A DNA stretch of 47,152 nt from Smittium mucronatum (GCA_001953115.1 LSSL01000428.1:1-47152); one strand, 5' to 3'; shown: positions 12,872 to 27,964, counted from the stretch's first letter. The notes: generated by a model from the sequence alone, not told the origin. Program-made: numbers and translations.

Positions 12872-13841
12872 TTGGGTTTGAAAATAATTTATATTGGTAA
12901 AAGATGGAAAAAGCAGGCTGTCCCTAAGTAACAATTGTAAATCAGTAAAGATATGTCAGAACAAGTAAACAATGTATATATGAAATTAAAAAATAAATGA
13001 TTTAAATTTTGACATAGATTATCAGAAAATAAAATCTTATTAAAAATTAAAGATAAAAGTTTATAAGGGATGTGAAACGTATAAAATTGAAAGAAAAACA
13101 ATCCCAAAGGCCAAACCTTTTATCGAGATTTTGATGAAGAGATGGCCGATAAAAAAAACTGATTTCTGAAGGAGAATCGTGATTCAGATTTTAAATCTAA
13201 AGTGATTTAGCTGATAATTCAAAAAAGCCACTTTCAATCCGAAAGAATTTTCAAATTTCAAAGAGCTGAGCAAAAAAGATCAGAGTAGTGAAGGATAATA
13301 TGGAATTAAACCAAGAACCAAAGAAAGAGAATACTAGTATAAGTAGAAGGTAAAAATCCAGAAAGCATTAACATGGACTATGAACAGATAACTTATTTTA
13401 CCAATATGAAGTAGAGGGTTCTACTTTGAGGAATAAAAATTTGATAAAACCTCGAGCTGAATGGAAAAGGCAATTTCTCAAAGAAAACCTTTGTAAAATA
13501 ATATAGATGTCAACAATAAAAGCGAACAGAATTTGCTGATCAGACCAAGATAAAGAAGATGATTTATTTTTTGTACTATATATAATTTTGCTCAAATATT
13601 TTTCCCTGCTATTTTCGGACTTGGTCTCTCTAATAAGGCTTTCCAATGCACATCGCCTCCTATTCTAGCACCAAAATGGCAAAAAAGGGTTGTTTGTATA
13701 TTATTGTTAATTTATTTAGTCCAATTATTAAATCAGCTTCATTCAATATTTTTTTTGAATCTAAATGGGCGAATTATTTTCTCAGAAAATTCGGAGTCTG
13801 CCTAAAAGAGGCATTTCTTTTGCTCGCACCCATTCAAGTAA
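12872..13841. other. Upstream region of the forkhead gene
   Basis: About 970 bases of intermediate base composition holding the presumed forkhead promoter and leader. A minus-strand frame at 13398-13646 stays open for over 80 codons but starts only at TTG, and a plus-strand ATG frame at 13646-13855 gives 69 residues. Neither shows a recognisable domain. They may belong to the decayed coding sequence that follows. Confidence 0.4.
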
Positions 13842-14757
13842 AACAAACGCATTGATGATAATTGGTCTAGACAAGCATTATTAATAGCTGCAGGATTTAT
13901 TGACAAAAGAATAAACAATGGAAACCCAATAGGAGATCAAATTTGGAGGAAGATATTCTCGAATGCGCATATTCATCCACTAATCTGAGCCATTTCAGAT
14001 GATAACACAAACCTTATCGTCGATTTGGAGTATTTATTTAGTCTTAGAATTATTGCCTTTTAATGCGAAAGGCCATTTATGTCCATGCTAATTGGATTCG
14101 ACCAATGCTCTATTCTGAATATGTCCACCCTCTGGCTTTTTAATTGTGCTGTTTTTCAAGCTACAGACTTCTGGCTTCCGGACCAATTTTTACGAGACTT
14201 GCTGAATGAGTATTGTATAAAAAAACACTGGTATGGATTCAAATTTCGCTAAATGGTTAGCCATCTAGCCTAGAAGACTCGCCCGGTGTGCAAAATTCTG
14301 GCTTGATATTAATCGGATTATCTTCAAATAAAACCTTGAAATTTCCACCTGCCTACGGTCGCTGTTAAAAGCAAACAATCGACCTCCAATAGAAATTATC
14401 AACATGCCATTTATTCCCATTGCCAATCTCTTCAATTAAGCATTATCACCCTTCTCAGGTCATACTGCAGTAAATAAACAATCTATCAATAACATTCATT
14501 ATAACACCACCTATTAATTGGTTAATACCACAATTTAACGCAAATCCTTCCCCCTCTTGAATTTAGTCGGTGAATATGATCTACAAAAGGCTAGACAAAC
14601 AATTGCCTGCAAATTCACTGTTTTAATCCTGTGGGCTCTTTACAATTAGTATAAAATGAATTTAGATCCTCCCCTCTTTGCAACTGGCTGTCTAACCGTC
14701 TTAGTTGGTTATTCCGATATTTTATTATACTTTCTAGTTCCTAAACGACACTGCCTA
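13842..14757 (+). pseudogene. Probable decayed protein-coding relic
   Basis: One frame runs from 13842 to 14252, about 137 codons, with only two internal stops (TGA at 13986, TAA at 14061). It reads as protein-like sequence, with WSRQALLIAAGFIDKRI at its start and FWLPDQFLRDLLNEYC near its end. A run of seven A at 14219-14225 then separates it from the +1 frame, which continues protein-like to a TAA at 14758 with stops at 14266, 14329, 14437, 14515, 14536 and 14647. The last piece (14539-14757) has long hydrophobic helices, for example KFTVLILWALYN. No plausible donor sites would hide the stops as introns. Helix spacing recalls either the middle homology region of fungal zinc-cluster regulators or a membrane protein, but I cannot name the family. 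It could also be chance in part. Confidence 0.45.
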
Positions 14758-17185
14758 TAATCCACAAATTAATAAATCCGGGTAATAACGTCCTAATAAC
14801 ACATACTTAATTTGATAGTTTCGATTGTTTGACCTGCCAATCATCAGTGCTAAATACTGTTTTTTCTACCTCAACGCTTATGGCAAGAGAATTATGCTCA
14901 TTTTTCAATCAGAGATGCCTCCCACTGTAGCCGTATGAATTTTATTACTATTTTTTTGTAGCAATGAACTGTCAAGTATGGAAATAGCGACTTTATTCTA
15001 AAAGTAATAAACGTTTTCTAAAATTCTTTTTGGTTTTTGTAAGTTCATACTCCTATCTATTTTTCGTAATTTGAAAAGTAAAACAATAAGTATATATAAA
15101 AGTCTGTATATTGTAACCATATACCAATCAAAGGTAGAAGTGTCGAACATTGACCATAATTCGAATTCTCAATTCACCTGAAGGCTATTAGAGTTCAATT
15201 TTATAAAAAATTTATTTTAATTAAACATAAAAATTGCCACAAATTTTTTAACTAGTTGTGTTCATTTCACAATCATTTAAAATTATACCCATTTGCTCAA
15301 AGGTTGCAATATAGGATAGGTATCAATGGTTTGAATATTAATTAGACTGATTTTAAGCTTTTCCGCTAACTTGAGATAAGATTAATTTATCGGAAACTAT
15401 TGCTGTTTCCGATTAGCAAAATTTTGTTCAACGACAACCCATTTTGACAAAACGGCATATTGTTTGGGATTTTAAGACTGGAATATAAAATAGCCCTAGT
15501 CTAGATTGATTAATATAGACAATAATTTTCAATGTGGTGAATTTTAACAAAATTTAAAATCGGGATCAAGTAATAACTACCACTTATAGATCAAAAAATG
15601 GCTTTATGTCGAAACTAAATCTGGGTTTGAATCGATCAGCGAAAAAGGTTTTATTCGGTCTTGATATTTCTCCTTTTAAAAACGAAATCCAATCACTCGA
15701 AAAAAATACACATATATATATTACTAATCTAGAGTTTTATTCAAATTTTATAGCTGGTAATTTTTCATGTTGACATGTGTTTCAGCAATGTTTTTCGGTA
15801 TAAAAAAGGATAAATTTTTAATATAACCCTACAGCCTACCTTTTACCACTCATTAAATTTTGTCTTATTTTTTCTTTAAAAAATCAACGCTAATCCTATT
15901 TTGTAATCTTTACTTTCATTTTGGTGTGTTCGTAAATACCTCCTACCCAAAATAAACCATCATTTTTGCTACCTTATTAGTTTTTATAATCCTTTTTGAC
16001 TTTATAAAAACGTAAGCACGTGAGTCATATGTATAAAAATATCGCTCCCACATCTTCTCACATTACTGGAAAACGATATTGCTTATTTATTCGAGTTTAT
16101 TCTAAATTATTTACACCTATTAAAAATTTACATAGTAAAGGCTGAGATTATTAGAAAATAAATTTTGTGGAGTCCGTTTATTCAATTGGCTGAAACTGTT
16201 ATTTGTAAATTTTCAATTAGTGCCAAATACAGTATTTTCTGAATCACTCATATTCGAATAAACTTTCCAAGGTTGAATATTAACTGTTTAAACTATTTTT
16301 CTGTGTAATTATATGTATACACGTCATTCTCATAAAATAATTGAAATATATGCATACTTTTTTTCTCCATTTTAGCTTTTGTGTTAGGTTGCTATTATTC
16401 TTTAATAATCTGTATACGATCTTATGTTCTAGAAATTGTTGATACTAAGTACGCTATTACCATATTCATCTTGTAGTATACAGCCTCACCCAATCAGTAT
16501 ATGTATCTGAGATTATCAACTACTTACTCTAGAAGTATGCCTAGAAATTAATATCGCCAGTATAAACAATCCAAGAGATTACTAGATATTTATTTAGCTC
16601 ATTAATATATGTTTTTTTTTGGGTGCTACAATCCTGTAAATGAATAAATTATATTATAGAGAAAAGAGGAATATTCCATAGATTAACTATAAATATACCT
16701 ACACTCGATTTTAAACACTAAATAGATAAAGTGAATATTTTTTGAAAAAAGCTTAAATCTCATTCACTTTAAATTTGCCGAAAATATTATTTAAATATAA
16801 TAAATTTGATTCCAGTCACCTCTAAAAATTTCCTTCTAAATGGATCCAGTTGATAGAAAATAAATTCTAATATAAAAAATGTGATCTACAAAAAAATTAA
16901 CTTATTTCTATATGGAAAAGAGAATTGGGATAGAAATTATACCATTTAATACCATGATAGATCATTAAAAAGTAATAATAATAATGTAATGTCTTTGGTA
17001 AACATTCCCCTTAACTCGATAAAAAATTCCATTCTTTTGATACCAAGAAATTTACAAAGAAAACCATTGGGTACTTATCATCATTCTAATAGAAAGAGAG
17101 GAAAACAAATAAATCACTAATATCTGATATCAATGGTCAAATCTGGATTAAACCCACGAGTAAAGTTTAAAATGAAAAAAAAAAA

Positions 17186-17203
17186 ATGATGATGATGATG
17201 ATG
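17186..17203. repeat. ATG trinucleotide microsatellite
   Basis: Six consecutive ATG units preceded by a long A run. It is not inside any recognised gene. Confidence 0.85.
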
Positions 17204-19136
17204 AGGGTTTTGAAAAGTGTATAATAAAAATTTTAAAAATCTCATCTCATCTCAGTTGATTGTATGATTTCATCTGATACAGATTTTATATTTTAAGCAC
17301 TATTTTTTCTATATTTTTATTGATCGATTTATTGTTTAATCGCTTTATAAAATAACATTAAATTTTACATTAAAAATAAAAATAAAAATCATGGAAAAAT
17401 CATTTTATTAAAAACAATACCATAAATATACAAATAAATTTTATGAATCGCCGTTTGAAAGCAAAATAGTTCGAGAAGGATTCCAAATAAATTATAGGCA
17501 CTTCTTTTAAAATTTCTTTTATTTGTACAATATACGAATATTACATGATGTTATATATCATGATCTTTTAGATAAAAAATTGTAATAACCAAGGATCATA
17601 TGGAGATCATACTTCCTATAAATATACATAATTGCTTCCTTTCCGATTCATTGGATTAATCGAATAGGGATTAACCTCTATTCCTTATATCACTGGTTTA
17701 CTGTACATAGCAAATATTTTACAATTAAGGAATTTCCTAATTTTTAAAAAAAATTGACATAAATGACCTGCTCTCTAATATTTACTAACTCTATACCTGG
17801 AAAGCTTTCTTTTTTATTTATAATTAACAAGTGATGGTTTTATAATGTAGATTGGCGCAGATATACAAATAAGGGATATAATTTTATTTTTAGATAAACA
17901 CGCTTTATTTCTTTTAACTTTCCAAAATGAGGTGGTTAAGCATAATAAAAATATGAAAATTCCACTAAAAAGACTATTTTTATTGTAAATATTTCAAAGT
18001 TTTGTTTTGAAATCTTCAACAAAAATATTTCATTTAATTTGAAATGTGCATTAATATTAAAAATTATAACTGTTTTATCGAGTTTAATTTATTTTCCGAT
18101 AAATAAATTGCTTATAACTTAAAATTGCTGTTTTAATTGAGTAAAAATTAACAAAATATCAATTTCAAATAAAAAATCGATTTTTCTTTTTGTAATTACA
18201 ATAATGATATAATCAATGACTACGTGAACTTGTAATTAAATTCTGTTGATTTTTTTAAAAAATAATAAATAGTATTTCTAAACTTATAAAGCTTATCCTA
18301 ATTAATATTTATTTGGGATTATAAACTATATATATGGTAATTTATTTATATATAATAAACCGGGGGTTATTTGAGTAAAAAAAAACTATAAATATATCAA
18401 TTAAAAAAAAATATGAAAAATTTATTTTATCCGTACTTTGAATGAAATTGATTTTATAATGTTTTGTTCTAAAGAAAATAATAATTTACAGATTAATACA
18501 TTATAAGTTGAATTAAGTTGAAATAAAAAATATTTAAATAAAAATTTTATATCAATCGCTATGATCCTGATAGATATATAGAAAATAAATAATATTTAAC
18601 AAGTTATTTAAAATTGACATCCTTGAAATATTCTAGCGCATTTTTGTTTAAGATAAAATAAAATATGAATTTTTATTATAACTTCTATAGCTTTATATCT
18701 CTAGAAAATTTGTCATCTTAATTTAACTCATTTATTTAATTTTAAGATAAATCAACTTGTATATAATTATTCCCAAATGGAGCTCAATTTACCTCTAATT
18801 TTTTAAAAAATATATTAATAAAATACTTGTATTTTATTCAAAAATATTAAAGAAGTTACAGGTTTTTATATTAAAATATGTAAGCCTGAAATTTTTTTAA
18901 CAATAGTAATTTCCTTTTTTAATTCTTTCAAAAAATGATTATTGTGTATGTAATGGAATTTAGATCAATTTATGTAATCAATTTGTGAAAGTTTAACAAC
19001 AAATTCAAGTAAATATAATGTAAAGAAGTAAATTTTCTCTTATTTTAAAACTCATGAATGAATAACAAAGTAAAAAAGAAAAATTTCACAGCCTTTTTTT
19101 TAAAAAATATATAAATTTTATTATTCCATTATATCA

Positions 19137-19160
19137 TCTTTATCTTTATCTTTATCTTTA
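19137..19160. repeat. TCTTTA hexanucleotide tandem repeat
   Basis: Four perfect TCTTTA units in tandem within the central desert. The copy number is too low and the position too internal to suggest a telomere. Confidence 0.85.
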
Positions 19161-19688
19161 GAAGATGGAATGAAAAGGCAACGGAATTTGATTTTTAATT
19201 TTAAATAAATGTATTTACTAAAATTTAAAATAAAATTATGCTATTGTTGTAAGTTACCATAATTCTATAGATTATTTGATCTTTCTTTCATCGATTGATT
19301 TTTATTTAGATGTAATACATTGTATCGATCTCGATAATAATTAGTCGTTGACTATATATTCATTGTATAAAATAAATGATTACATAGATATTAAAAAATA
19401 AAGAGATTTCCTCTATTTAAAAATAATTCAAGCAAAAAAACATAATTTCTATGATAAAATTGAAACTTAGTTATAATAAAATCCTTTTTGTTTGATATAT
19501 TTAGGATTTATATATTTGTAACTCTACTTTCTAAAATTTTAGAGTGTATACTCCATAAAAAAAACAATATGCCTTTTATCCTAATTAAATACTAATATGG
19601 AATATTAGAATAAATTTGATTAGTAATTACTAAAAGCTAATAATAAAGAATAATCTAATTATTTAATTTTAACCTTTTATTAAATCAT

Positions 19689-19712
19689 AATATTGAATTT
19701 CAATTCAATATT
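19689..19712. repeat. Perfect inverted repeat, 11-base arms, 2-base loop
   Basis: AATATTGAATT is followed after TC by its exact reverse complement, making a near-perfect palindrome. In A+T-rich DNA such palindromes also arise by chance, so function is not implied. Confidence 0.6.
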
Positions 19713-22700
19713 TATATTTTTTAGTGAAAAAGTGTTTTTTTGTTATATATTAATATTTTTGTAATCAAATAATAGGCGAACAATTTAATTGGTTTTTTGG
19801 GATCTATTATAAAGCAACAAAAAATAAATTTTGATTAAAATTAAAAATAATTGTAATTTTTTAATTTATATTATTGGATAATTATTTATTTAAGCTTTAT
19901 TTTAACATTAAGTTTTTCCCCAATAATATTTTTTAAAATTTGAACTAAGACCACCCAGAGATGAAATCCACAAAAAATTATACATACACTTAAATATCAC
20001 ATAAAACAATAAAATATTCAGGAATAAGTATTTTGAAATTTTAATGATTAATTTAAAAAAATCATGCAATTTATTTTCAATTTAAACTACATTTAATTAA
20101 AGCTATATGATAAAAATATTTATTTATAAATAAAAAAACTATAATGTAATAATTAATATTCTGAGGCTTTAAACAGGATCTATTATATATTTTTTTAATG
20201 ATTAATATTTATAATCCTCTTGGTTTTGTAACTATATTAATTATAAATAACAAGCTTTACTTCAAAATTTGACTTTTGTAAAATAAACTTTTTTTCATGA
20301 TTTTTTTTATATATGAATATTTTTATTTATATATATGTAATTTAATTTATTTATTTCCCTGATGTTAAATTATTGATTCCGTTTTTTATATATATTTTTT
20401 AAAAATGTGTATAGATCTTTTATTAATATTTAAAAAAATTATATTAGATCTTTTTAAAAAGTCTTTATTATTGAGAGCTAGAACAGAGAACCCTATTTTT
20501 AATTTTCCAAAATTTTGTTATAAACATATTTATACACCAGTTTATCCCCTTTGTAAGCAATCTCGATAAAATTTAAAAATTATGGACTTTATTTATTTTA
20601 ATCAATAAGTTTTTTAAGGCAAAAAATTTAAAATCATGAGATAATATGAGTATTATACCCGATTTTTGTGCTAATTTTAAAATAAAAAATGAAAAAAAAA
20701 AAAAAAATTCCTAATTAAAATATTTTTATTTTTATCTTCTATTTTTTTACAAATTTTTAATAAACCCTAAAAACCAATAATTATGAACTTATTTATACCT
20801 TAAATTAAAATTTAATCAACAATTTTATTTATTAATCTGAAAATTTATCATTTCGTTATTTTTAGTGATAAAAATAAGAAAATGCATCTTTTTTATAGTA
20901 AAAACACCAAAAATGCGTTGACTTATTAATTTTCTATACTTTAGATAAAAAAAATCTCTGTATCAATTTATAATTTATAAAATATTTTGATTAAAATGAT
21001 TTTTAAAATTAATAGTCAGAAAAATAATTTGTTGATTTTAAATTTATATTTACAAAACATAATAAATTATAAATTGTCCTTGTTAAATATTTTTTTATTT
21101 TATAAATATTATTTTAAATTAAATTATAGTGATGATTTATCTTACATTAATGGCTAAAATTTCATAAAAATAACAATATATCCTTTTTTTATTGATCACA
21201 TAAATAAATGAAGGTAATATTTAGTATATTTAATATCAATTCTGGAAAGTATTATTTTAAATTAAAGATAAACTATAATTAAATGTTTTTTTTTTCTTTG
21301 AATGCAATAATTAAATGATTTTGGTTAGTTGAAAAACATTTTAAAAAAACTAAAATTCATATATATTACAGAATTTGATATTTTGCTCTCAAGGTTAAGT
21401 TTTTGGATATTATTTTCTAAAAAGATGAAAAGGAGAGAAAATAATATACAGAGATAAACTAATTGAAACCCCTTAATAAAAAATACAGGAATTCAGCTTT
21501 TATATAAAGTTGATTTTTAATAATTTATTATTAGATTGAAAATAAATAAGTAGAAATTTTTCTATTTGGTTATTATATATTAATTCTAACCTGTAAATTA
21601 TATAATTATGTATGCTAATTATAGAAATTAAATAGATTTTATTAGTCTTTAAAACTATTTATAGTATTACATAGTTGTTTTTTTTTTTGATGATTTCACC
21701 TAATCCTTGTGTAAGCAATTATTTTCTCTCTTTTTTACTTGTATTTTTAAAAAAATATTATATCTAGAAAATAATAATAATCAATTCATTATTGGTAAAA
21801 AAAGAAGAATTATTTGCACTATTATCTTCGCTTAGGCATCTTAATATATGCTTAAAATTTTTATTTATCAGATTCTAATAAAAAAAAAAATAATGATCAT
21901 AGGTATAGAAAATTTTAGTTTAAGTAAATTTTTCAAATATTAATACTTTTAATGAAAAAATCATCATTTTTTATAAAAATATACATATAGTCCTGAAATT
22001 GGAAATAACCAAATGAAACTTTTTAAAAAATTTATTATCCTCTCATAATTTATTTATTTGAAAGTTTTGAATCAAATTCAAGTAAAGTGGTTTCAGTAAA
22101 AATTGCATAGTTTTTGATTTTTTCTTTATTTTTGAAACAAATAAATAATTAAAATACTGAAATAAATATGAAATCGCTATCAATTATTTGATTATTTAAT
22201 GGGTTAAAAAATTATACCATTTTAAATATTTTCAAAATAATTAATTAAAAAAAATTTTCTTTTTTTAAAATACTTTTCTTAAAGACATTTGGAAACCTGG
22301 AAAAAAAAAAGACTCTTTCTATTTATACAGATAAAAAATATTGGAATAGGATCCATTTCTGCTATTAATTAAATATAATTTTTTTCTCAGATTGAAAATT
22401 TTATGTTATGAATCCGAAATCAGCGCATAATTTATTCTATAAAAAAAAATCAATCATTAAAGTTTTGTTTTCATGACATTGGCTCATATTTTTTTTTATT
22501 TTCAAATATATAACTTATGCAGACCCACCCCAATCCCAGAAAAAAAAAACAGACTAATGAATGAATTTACTTCAAAATATTTTTATGGGGCCATATTTTG
22601 CATTAAAACTTAATTTATATCGAAAATATATTACTCAATTTATTAATTAGTTTTTTTGGATGAAATTTTAAATCTATTATTCTGATAAATTTTAATTTTT

Positions 22701-23413
22701 ATCGCGAGATTTTTATAGATAAACAAATTTAATTTTATATTATTTTTTTTAAGGAGAGGATAAATAAATACAAAAAAAAAATAAACTCTATTAATTTAAG
22801 TAAATATATTTTTGTTCAATGTGTAACCTTAGATACTTTATTTTAAAAAAAATAGAAAAATTAATAATCTTGGAATATCTAATCATAATTTTATAAAAGT
22901 TTTTAACAATTTAATTTTTTATATATTATAATTAAAAAATATAATAAAATGTTATTTATACTTAAAATAAATATTTTTTATACATTTATTAAGTTATAGT
23001 GACCACTAAATTATATTCGAAATATCATTCAGATTCTTTTTAATTATCTTAACCGATTTTGAAATTATTTTAACGAGATCCAAATCCATAAATTTGAATT
23101 ACATGGGGTTAAATGTAGGAATTTCAAAAAAAATCCGTCTAAATCAAAAAAAGTGGATTTTATATATTATCATATAAAAAATTTCGAAATTTTTAATAAG
23201 AACATTTAACTTTATGTATATGTGTATTTATATGTATCAAATTCAATATTTTTCAAATTAATTAAACAAATATAAATAAATTTATTGTTCCTATAATCCA
23301 TTGAGCCAATGCCCTCAAGGTATGAAACTTCTAGAGCAGCAGTGGGGATTTGGGTGGAAAAAAATTTAAATTAGTTTTTGTAACTTTTTATTGATTTTAA
23401 AATAAATTTCCAG

Positions 23414-23434
23414 TATATATATATATATATATAT
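23414..23434. repeat. TA dinucleotide microsatellite
   Basis: About ten TA units in the central desert. Confidence 0.85.
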
Positions 23435-24965
23435 TTTCTAGAATTAATAGTAATAAACATTTATTTGATTAGATCCATAAAAAAAAGAGAAATTTCAAAC
23501 TTGGTTTAAAATATAAATATCTTATGAAGTATTTAAATATAACTTAATTTTTAATTATAGAAATTTTAGTCCATTTTCGGATTAAATACCATTATTCCCA
23601 CAATAAGATCATTTAATTGATACAAAATAGAAATTTGTTGAAAAATATCATAATATTTTTTTGAAAATTTTCGATATCAAATAAATATATAAATAATTTT
23701 TTTTTGGACATTAAAAGAGATAAAAGTTCAAATTTTTATTAAAATAAAGGATAGTGTATTCAATAATATAAAAATTTTAAAAAAAATTAAATCTATTCTT
23801 GTCAAAATTTTCTTTTCAAGATGAAGGGAAATGGTAAATAATAAAGTTATTTTTGAAATTTTATGATTTTAAATTTTAAAAAATGGAATTTTATCTAAAT
23901 AAGCATTAAATAATGTTAACTCTGAAGAAATACAAAAAAAACCCCTCTATTATTTTCATACATGAATTAACTTTAATAAAAAAACAGCGTAGGGAAAAAA
24001 CCCCTATTTTCCAAAAGATGAACCCATAAATTATTTATTATAATTGAAACATTATCTAGAAAGAAGTATGTAATATTTTTCTTAGATAAGTTGGAATTTA
24101 TAACTTTTGATTAGGGTATCATTTATACTTTTTTTTTGTGAAAATTTACAAAAAAATTGTTTTAAGAAAATTGTTTATATTTATAAATTTATTTAGTGAG
24201 CCAATATTTTCAATATTTTTCTCTCATAAAATTTTCAATTTTAAATCTATTTATCTGTATTGATAAGCATAAAACAAATTAAATAATTAAATATTAAATA
24301 TTCTAAATCTGTTGTTATTTTTTAAAATATTCTAATTTCATTGAAATAATACTGATTTGTAATAAAAATACTAAATTATAAAAAATTTAATACAATTATT
24401 TTACACAGGGCTTAATTTCATCAGAAAATACAAAAAATACAAATTCTAAATATTTTTCTCGGGTTTTAGGTTATTTATTTTTTTAGCTTTTTATTGTAAT
24501 ATATACACTTTTAAATCTCAATAAAGACTTTTAAAGCGCATATTTTTGATTTTTGTATAACATTGAACAGTATATTTTATAAGTTAAGTGAATTGTGAGA
24601 TAATGGAAGTGATAATTACCACTGCGAATAATAAATTGGGTTTAATATACTCATGCTATTTTATGGAATATAAGTGATTTTTTTAAAGTTAGATGGTCAA
24701 AATAATTTTTTATTAAGATTATTAAAAGGTCTGAATAGATATTTAAGTTGAGAATTGAAATAAACTCAATTAAAATATATAATCCGAGACTATATATCAG
24801 GCGTAAGACTTATTTTTGTTTTATGAATTGAAAATATAAAAGGGTAATATCTTTTTAGAGGAATATATAGAGTATATAAATAAATTGTGGTATCCTGACT
24901 TTAAAAAACATGATTAAAATTTAATAGGAACTATATTATTTGATTATTTAGCATAAAAATTTGAA

Positions 24966-24988
24966 AATAATAATAATAATAATAATAA
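24966..24988. repeat. AAT trinucleotide microsatellite
   Basis: Seven to eight AAT units in tandem in the central desert. Confidence 0.85.
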
Positions 24989-25063
24989 CGACTTTTATTC
25001 AAAAAAACGATGAATTATACAAAAGAAATTTGCATTCTGAGAGGATTTTAATTTATTTTAAAA

Positions 25064-25096
25064 ATAAATAAATAAATAAATATATATATATATATA
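25064..25096. repeat. Compound AAAT and TA microsatellite
   Basis: About four AAAT-type tetranucleotide units run directly into eight TA units (25081-25096). Confidence 0.8.
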
Positions 25097-26309
25097 AATA
25101 AAGGGAGAAATTGATCTAGAGAGAAAAGGTTTGAGGGGAATTGGAGAATTTAGGAAGTGGGGTATGCGTACTGAAAACTTATTGATATATATATTGTAAC
25201 ATTTTTCATATATTTAACTTGATTAAAAGTTTGATTATATCATTATTTTTAACACACAGAACAAATTTCATCTTTAAATATTCACCTTTTTTCTTTTATA
25301 AAAACTGATAATGCTAAATTAAATAGATATTTATCATTTTTTTTGCTCCAGAGTTAGTATGGATTTGATTGAAATTTTTGATAAAATTAATAGTGTATAA
25401 CATCAAATGGTATAAGTTTTTATAATTTGGTACGTTTTTAAATATATTGGTATGATTTTGTTGAAATAAAGATATTCATACATAAAATATTAGGATTTTA
25501 TAATCTTATCTAAAAAAATTATATGTAAAAAATTCATTTTTATATATGCATTTTTTCTTTTAGCTTTAATTATAAAATATTCAAAAAGTGATAAAATGTA
25601 AAAAATATTTGTAACACATGTTATTGTATTAAATTATTTTAAAAATCTCAAATGATAACGACAGTTTTGATTCATGATATTTTTTCTCATAAAAGAATTT
25701 TAAACCCAAAGTTTATTTAAATATTCATTTTTTTGCTTATTAATTATAGTTATTGCATTTTTTTCAGAATCAGGTCTTTTTACAAATAAATTTATGCGGG
25801 ATAGTTTTTTTCGCGTGATTTTATTGTACCGTTATCATGCTTCTTCATCAAATAAATGGCGATTATGCGATTTTTAAATTAAAAATTTCAGACATTTTTC
25901 AGAATAAAAGCCACTTTATATGAATTTCATGTTATATTTATATATATTTTTTGTTTATTAGGTAATCTATTTTAATTTTTAAACTATTTTCACTATAATT
26001 TCAGCTTTATATTTTACAAAGTTTAAATTTAACAACTAAAAGATATTCATGTAGCAAAAAAAAAACCTCATCCAAAACCAAAAATGTATATTTTAACTAA
26101 AAACATTATTATTATAAATATAATTATTAGCTTTTTTCATGTTATTTTTATTTTTGATATCTTTTATAATTTTCCAGCCAATAATGAATTTAGTTTAAAA
26201 GAAGCATTAAAACACACCTTTCTTTAAAATATAAATTTTAATTTGATATAATATTTAAATAAGTGAAAATTATTATATATTTAATTTCAATTGTGTCGTT
26301 CTTTGTTGT

Positions 26310-26331
26310 AATTTTTAATTAATTAAAAATT
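26310..26331. repeat. Perfect 22-base palindrome
   Basis: A 22-base stretch is identical to its own reverse complement, centred on AATT between 26320 and 26321. It is composed of A and T only. Confidence 0.6.
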
Positions 26332-27938
26332 GACATTATAATTTATAAAATTTCAATAATCGTTTCTATAAAATATGTAAGTTTTTTGTTAATTTTATAC
26401 TAGAAAGTATTTTTTTGGTTTGAATTTGTCTTTTGACTAAAATATATCTATATTTTTTAAATGAAGTATCTAAATTTTTTTTAAATATAATTATGTCCAT
26501 AAAAAATTAAATTATAATCACGATATTTAAGATTAAATCGAGTTGATAATAAAAAACTCAATGTTTATTCGGATAAATTTCTTCAAAATATGCGATTGTA
26601 GAATTATTAAATTTTTTAATAGAGTCTTGATTTCGGTAAAAAAAAAATTTAAACAATAGAAACTAATTTTTAAAAATTTAAATATTTTTTTGCGAGTTTC
26701 GATATCAATAAAAAAATAAAAGCGTTATTTTCTAAAATCATAGATATCTCAGAATAAAAATTACGATATTTCAAAAAAAAAAAAAAAAGAGATTTTTCAA
26801 TACCTTTTAGAATTTATAAATTTCTTGTTGAAATAATTTTTATAGAAATATTTGAATATAATATATTCGATTGATTTTTTTGAGATTTTTTTTAACCATC
26901 CAAAGTATCGCCTATTTGATAAATTATTTTTTTAAAAAAAATTCAAATAATAATAAAAAAAAAACTTTCTTGAAAAATACGTAAATTTTAATAAATTTAA
27001 TGTGAATATAAAAAGTAAGGGAGAAAAATATCGAGTTTTTGAGATTGGGGTTTTTTGAATTATTAATATTGTGATCTTCAACCATTTAATAAATATAAAA
27101 GGTGATAAGCAAAAGAAAAAAAGACTGAATATGGAGGCTATGTGAACCCTTTTATTCACTAGAAATTATTTTTTTGCAGTTAGAATTTGTAATTTATAAT
27201 TTTAAAATAAAATATCGACTAAAGAATTTATATGTTTCTTTTTTGATGGATCACAATTTTCATTGTAAATAAACCCTTTTAAAACCAATTGATAATTGAT
27301 TTAATCAATAATATATAATTATATGGTAAGAAAAAGTTTAATCTTCTAGAACAAATTAAATGACTAGTTAAATATACTCTTATTACTGAAAATAATTTTT
27401 TTATTTTTTTTTATTACATCTAAGAATATTAAATATAAATCATGTTAATTTCATTTTTGTTTTTGAGAAGATAAATTTAGATCCCGTTAATTTAACAAAG
27501 TATTAGTAGTTTTTGAAATAGTCCACATAATTTGAAAAGTTGAGATATAATTCTTCTATTTTCATAAAATAAGAAGATGGGGGGGGGTATTTAATTCCTT
27601 ATTAAAAATGTTAAATTATATAACCATTTTTTTATGTAATATTATTGATTATTTTTGTGTAATCATTTTTTGTTTGGATGTAATTCAATAGTTGTAGCAA
27701 CTCATTATAAATAAAAAAATTTGTCTAGAAAATATAACTAAATCCATAAATATTGCAAATATATATTAAAAAATAATTTATAATACCAAATCCATATAAA
27801 AATTATTTTATTTGATATTTTTGATTAATTTTTGGAAAGTCAAAACATTTAATGAGTAATAATTTGAGCTTGATTAGGAAATAAAATAAAAATATAAAAA
27901 AAGAAATACATTTTTATGCAAAATTCAGTCATTAGAGG

Positions 27939-27964
27939 ATATATATATATATATATATATATAT
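27939..27964. repeat. AT dinucleotide microsatellite
   Basis: Thirteen AT units, the longest dinucleotide run in the window, near the right edge of the central desert. Confidence 0.85.

Noticed and set aside
12872..12934. N-terminal extension of the forkhead protein by 21 residues
   Set aside because: The extended frame begins at TTG, not ATG. The first ATG is at 12871 and gives a sensible start.
13398..13646. 82-codon minus-strand frame as a real gene
   Set aside because: It has a TTG start, no motif and no convincing acceptor. At most it is part of decayed sequence near the forkhead promoter.
15600..15660. GGGTTTGAATC as a tRNA B box
   Set aside because: No matching A box, cloverleaf arms or terminator could be drawn around it.
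17186..27964. Simple repeats of the desert as a CRISPR array or satellite centromere repeat
   Set aside because: They are short unrelated microsatellites with no regular spacer and no shared unit.
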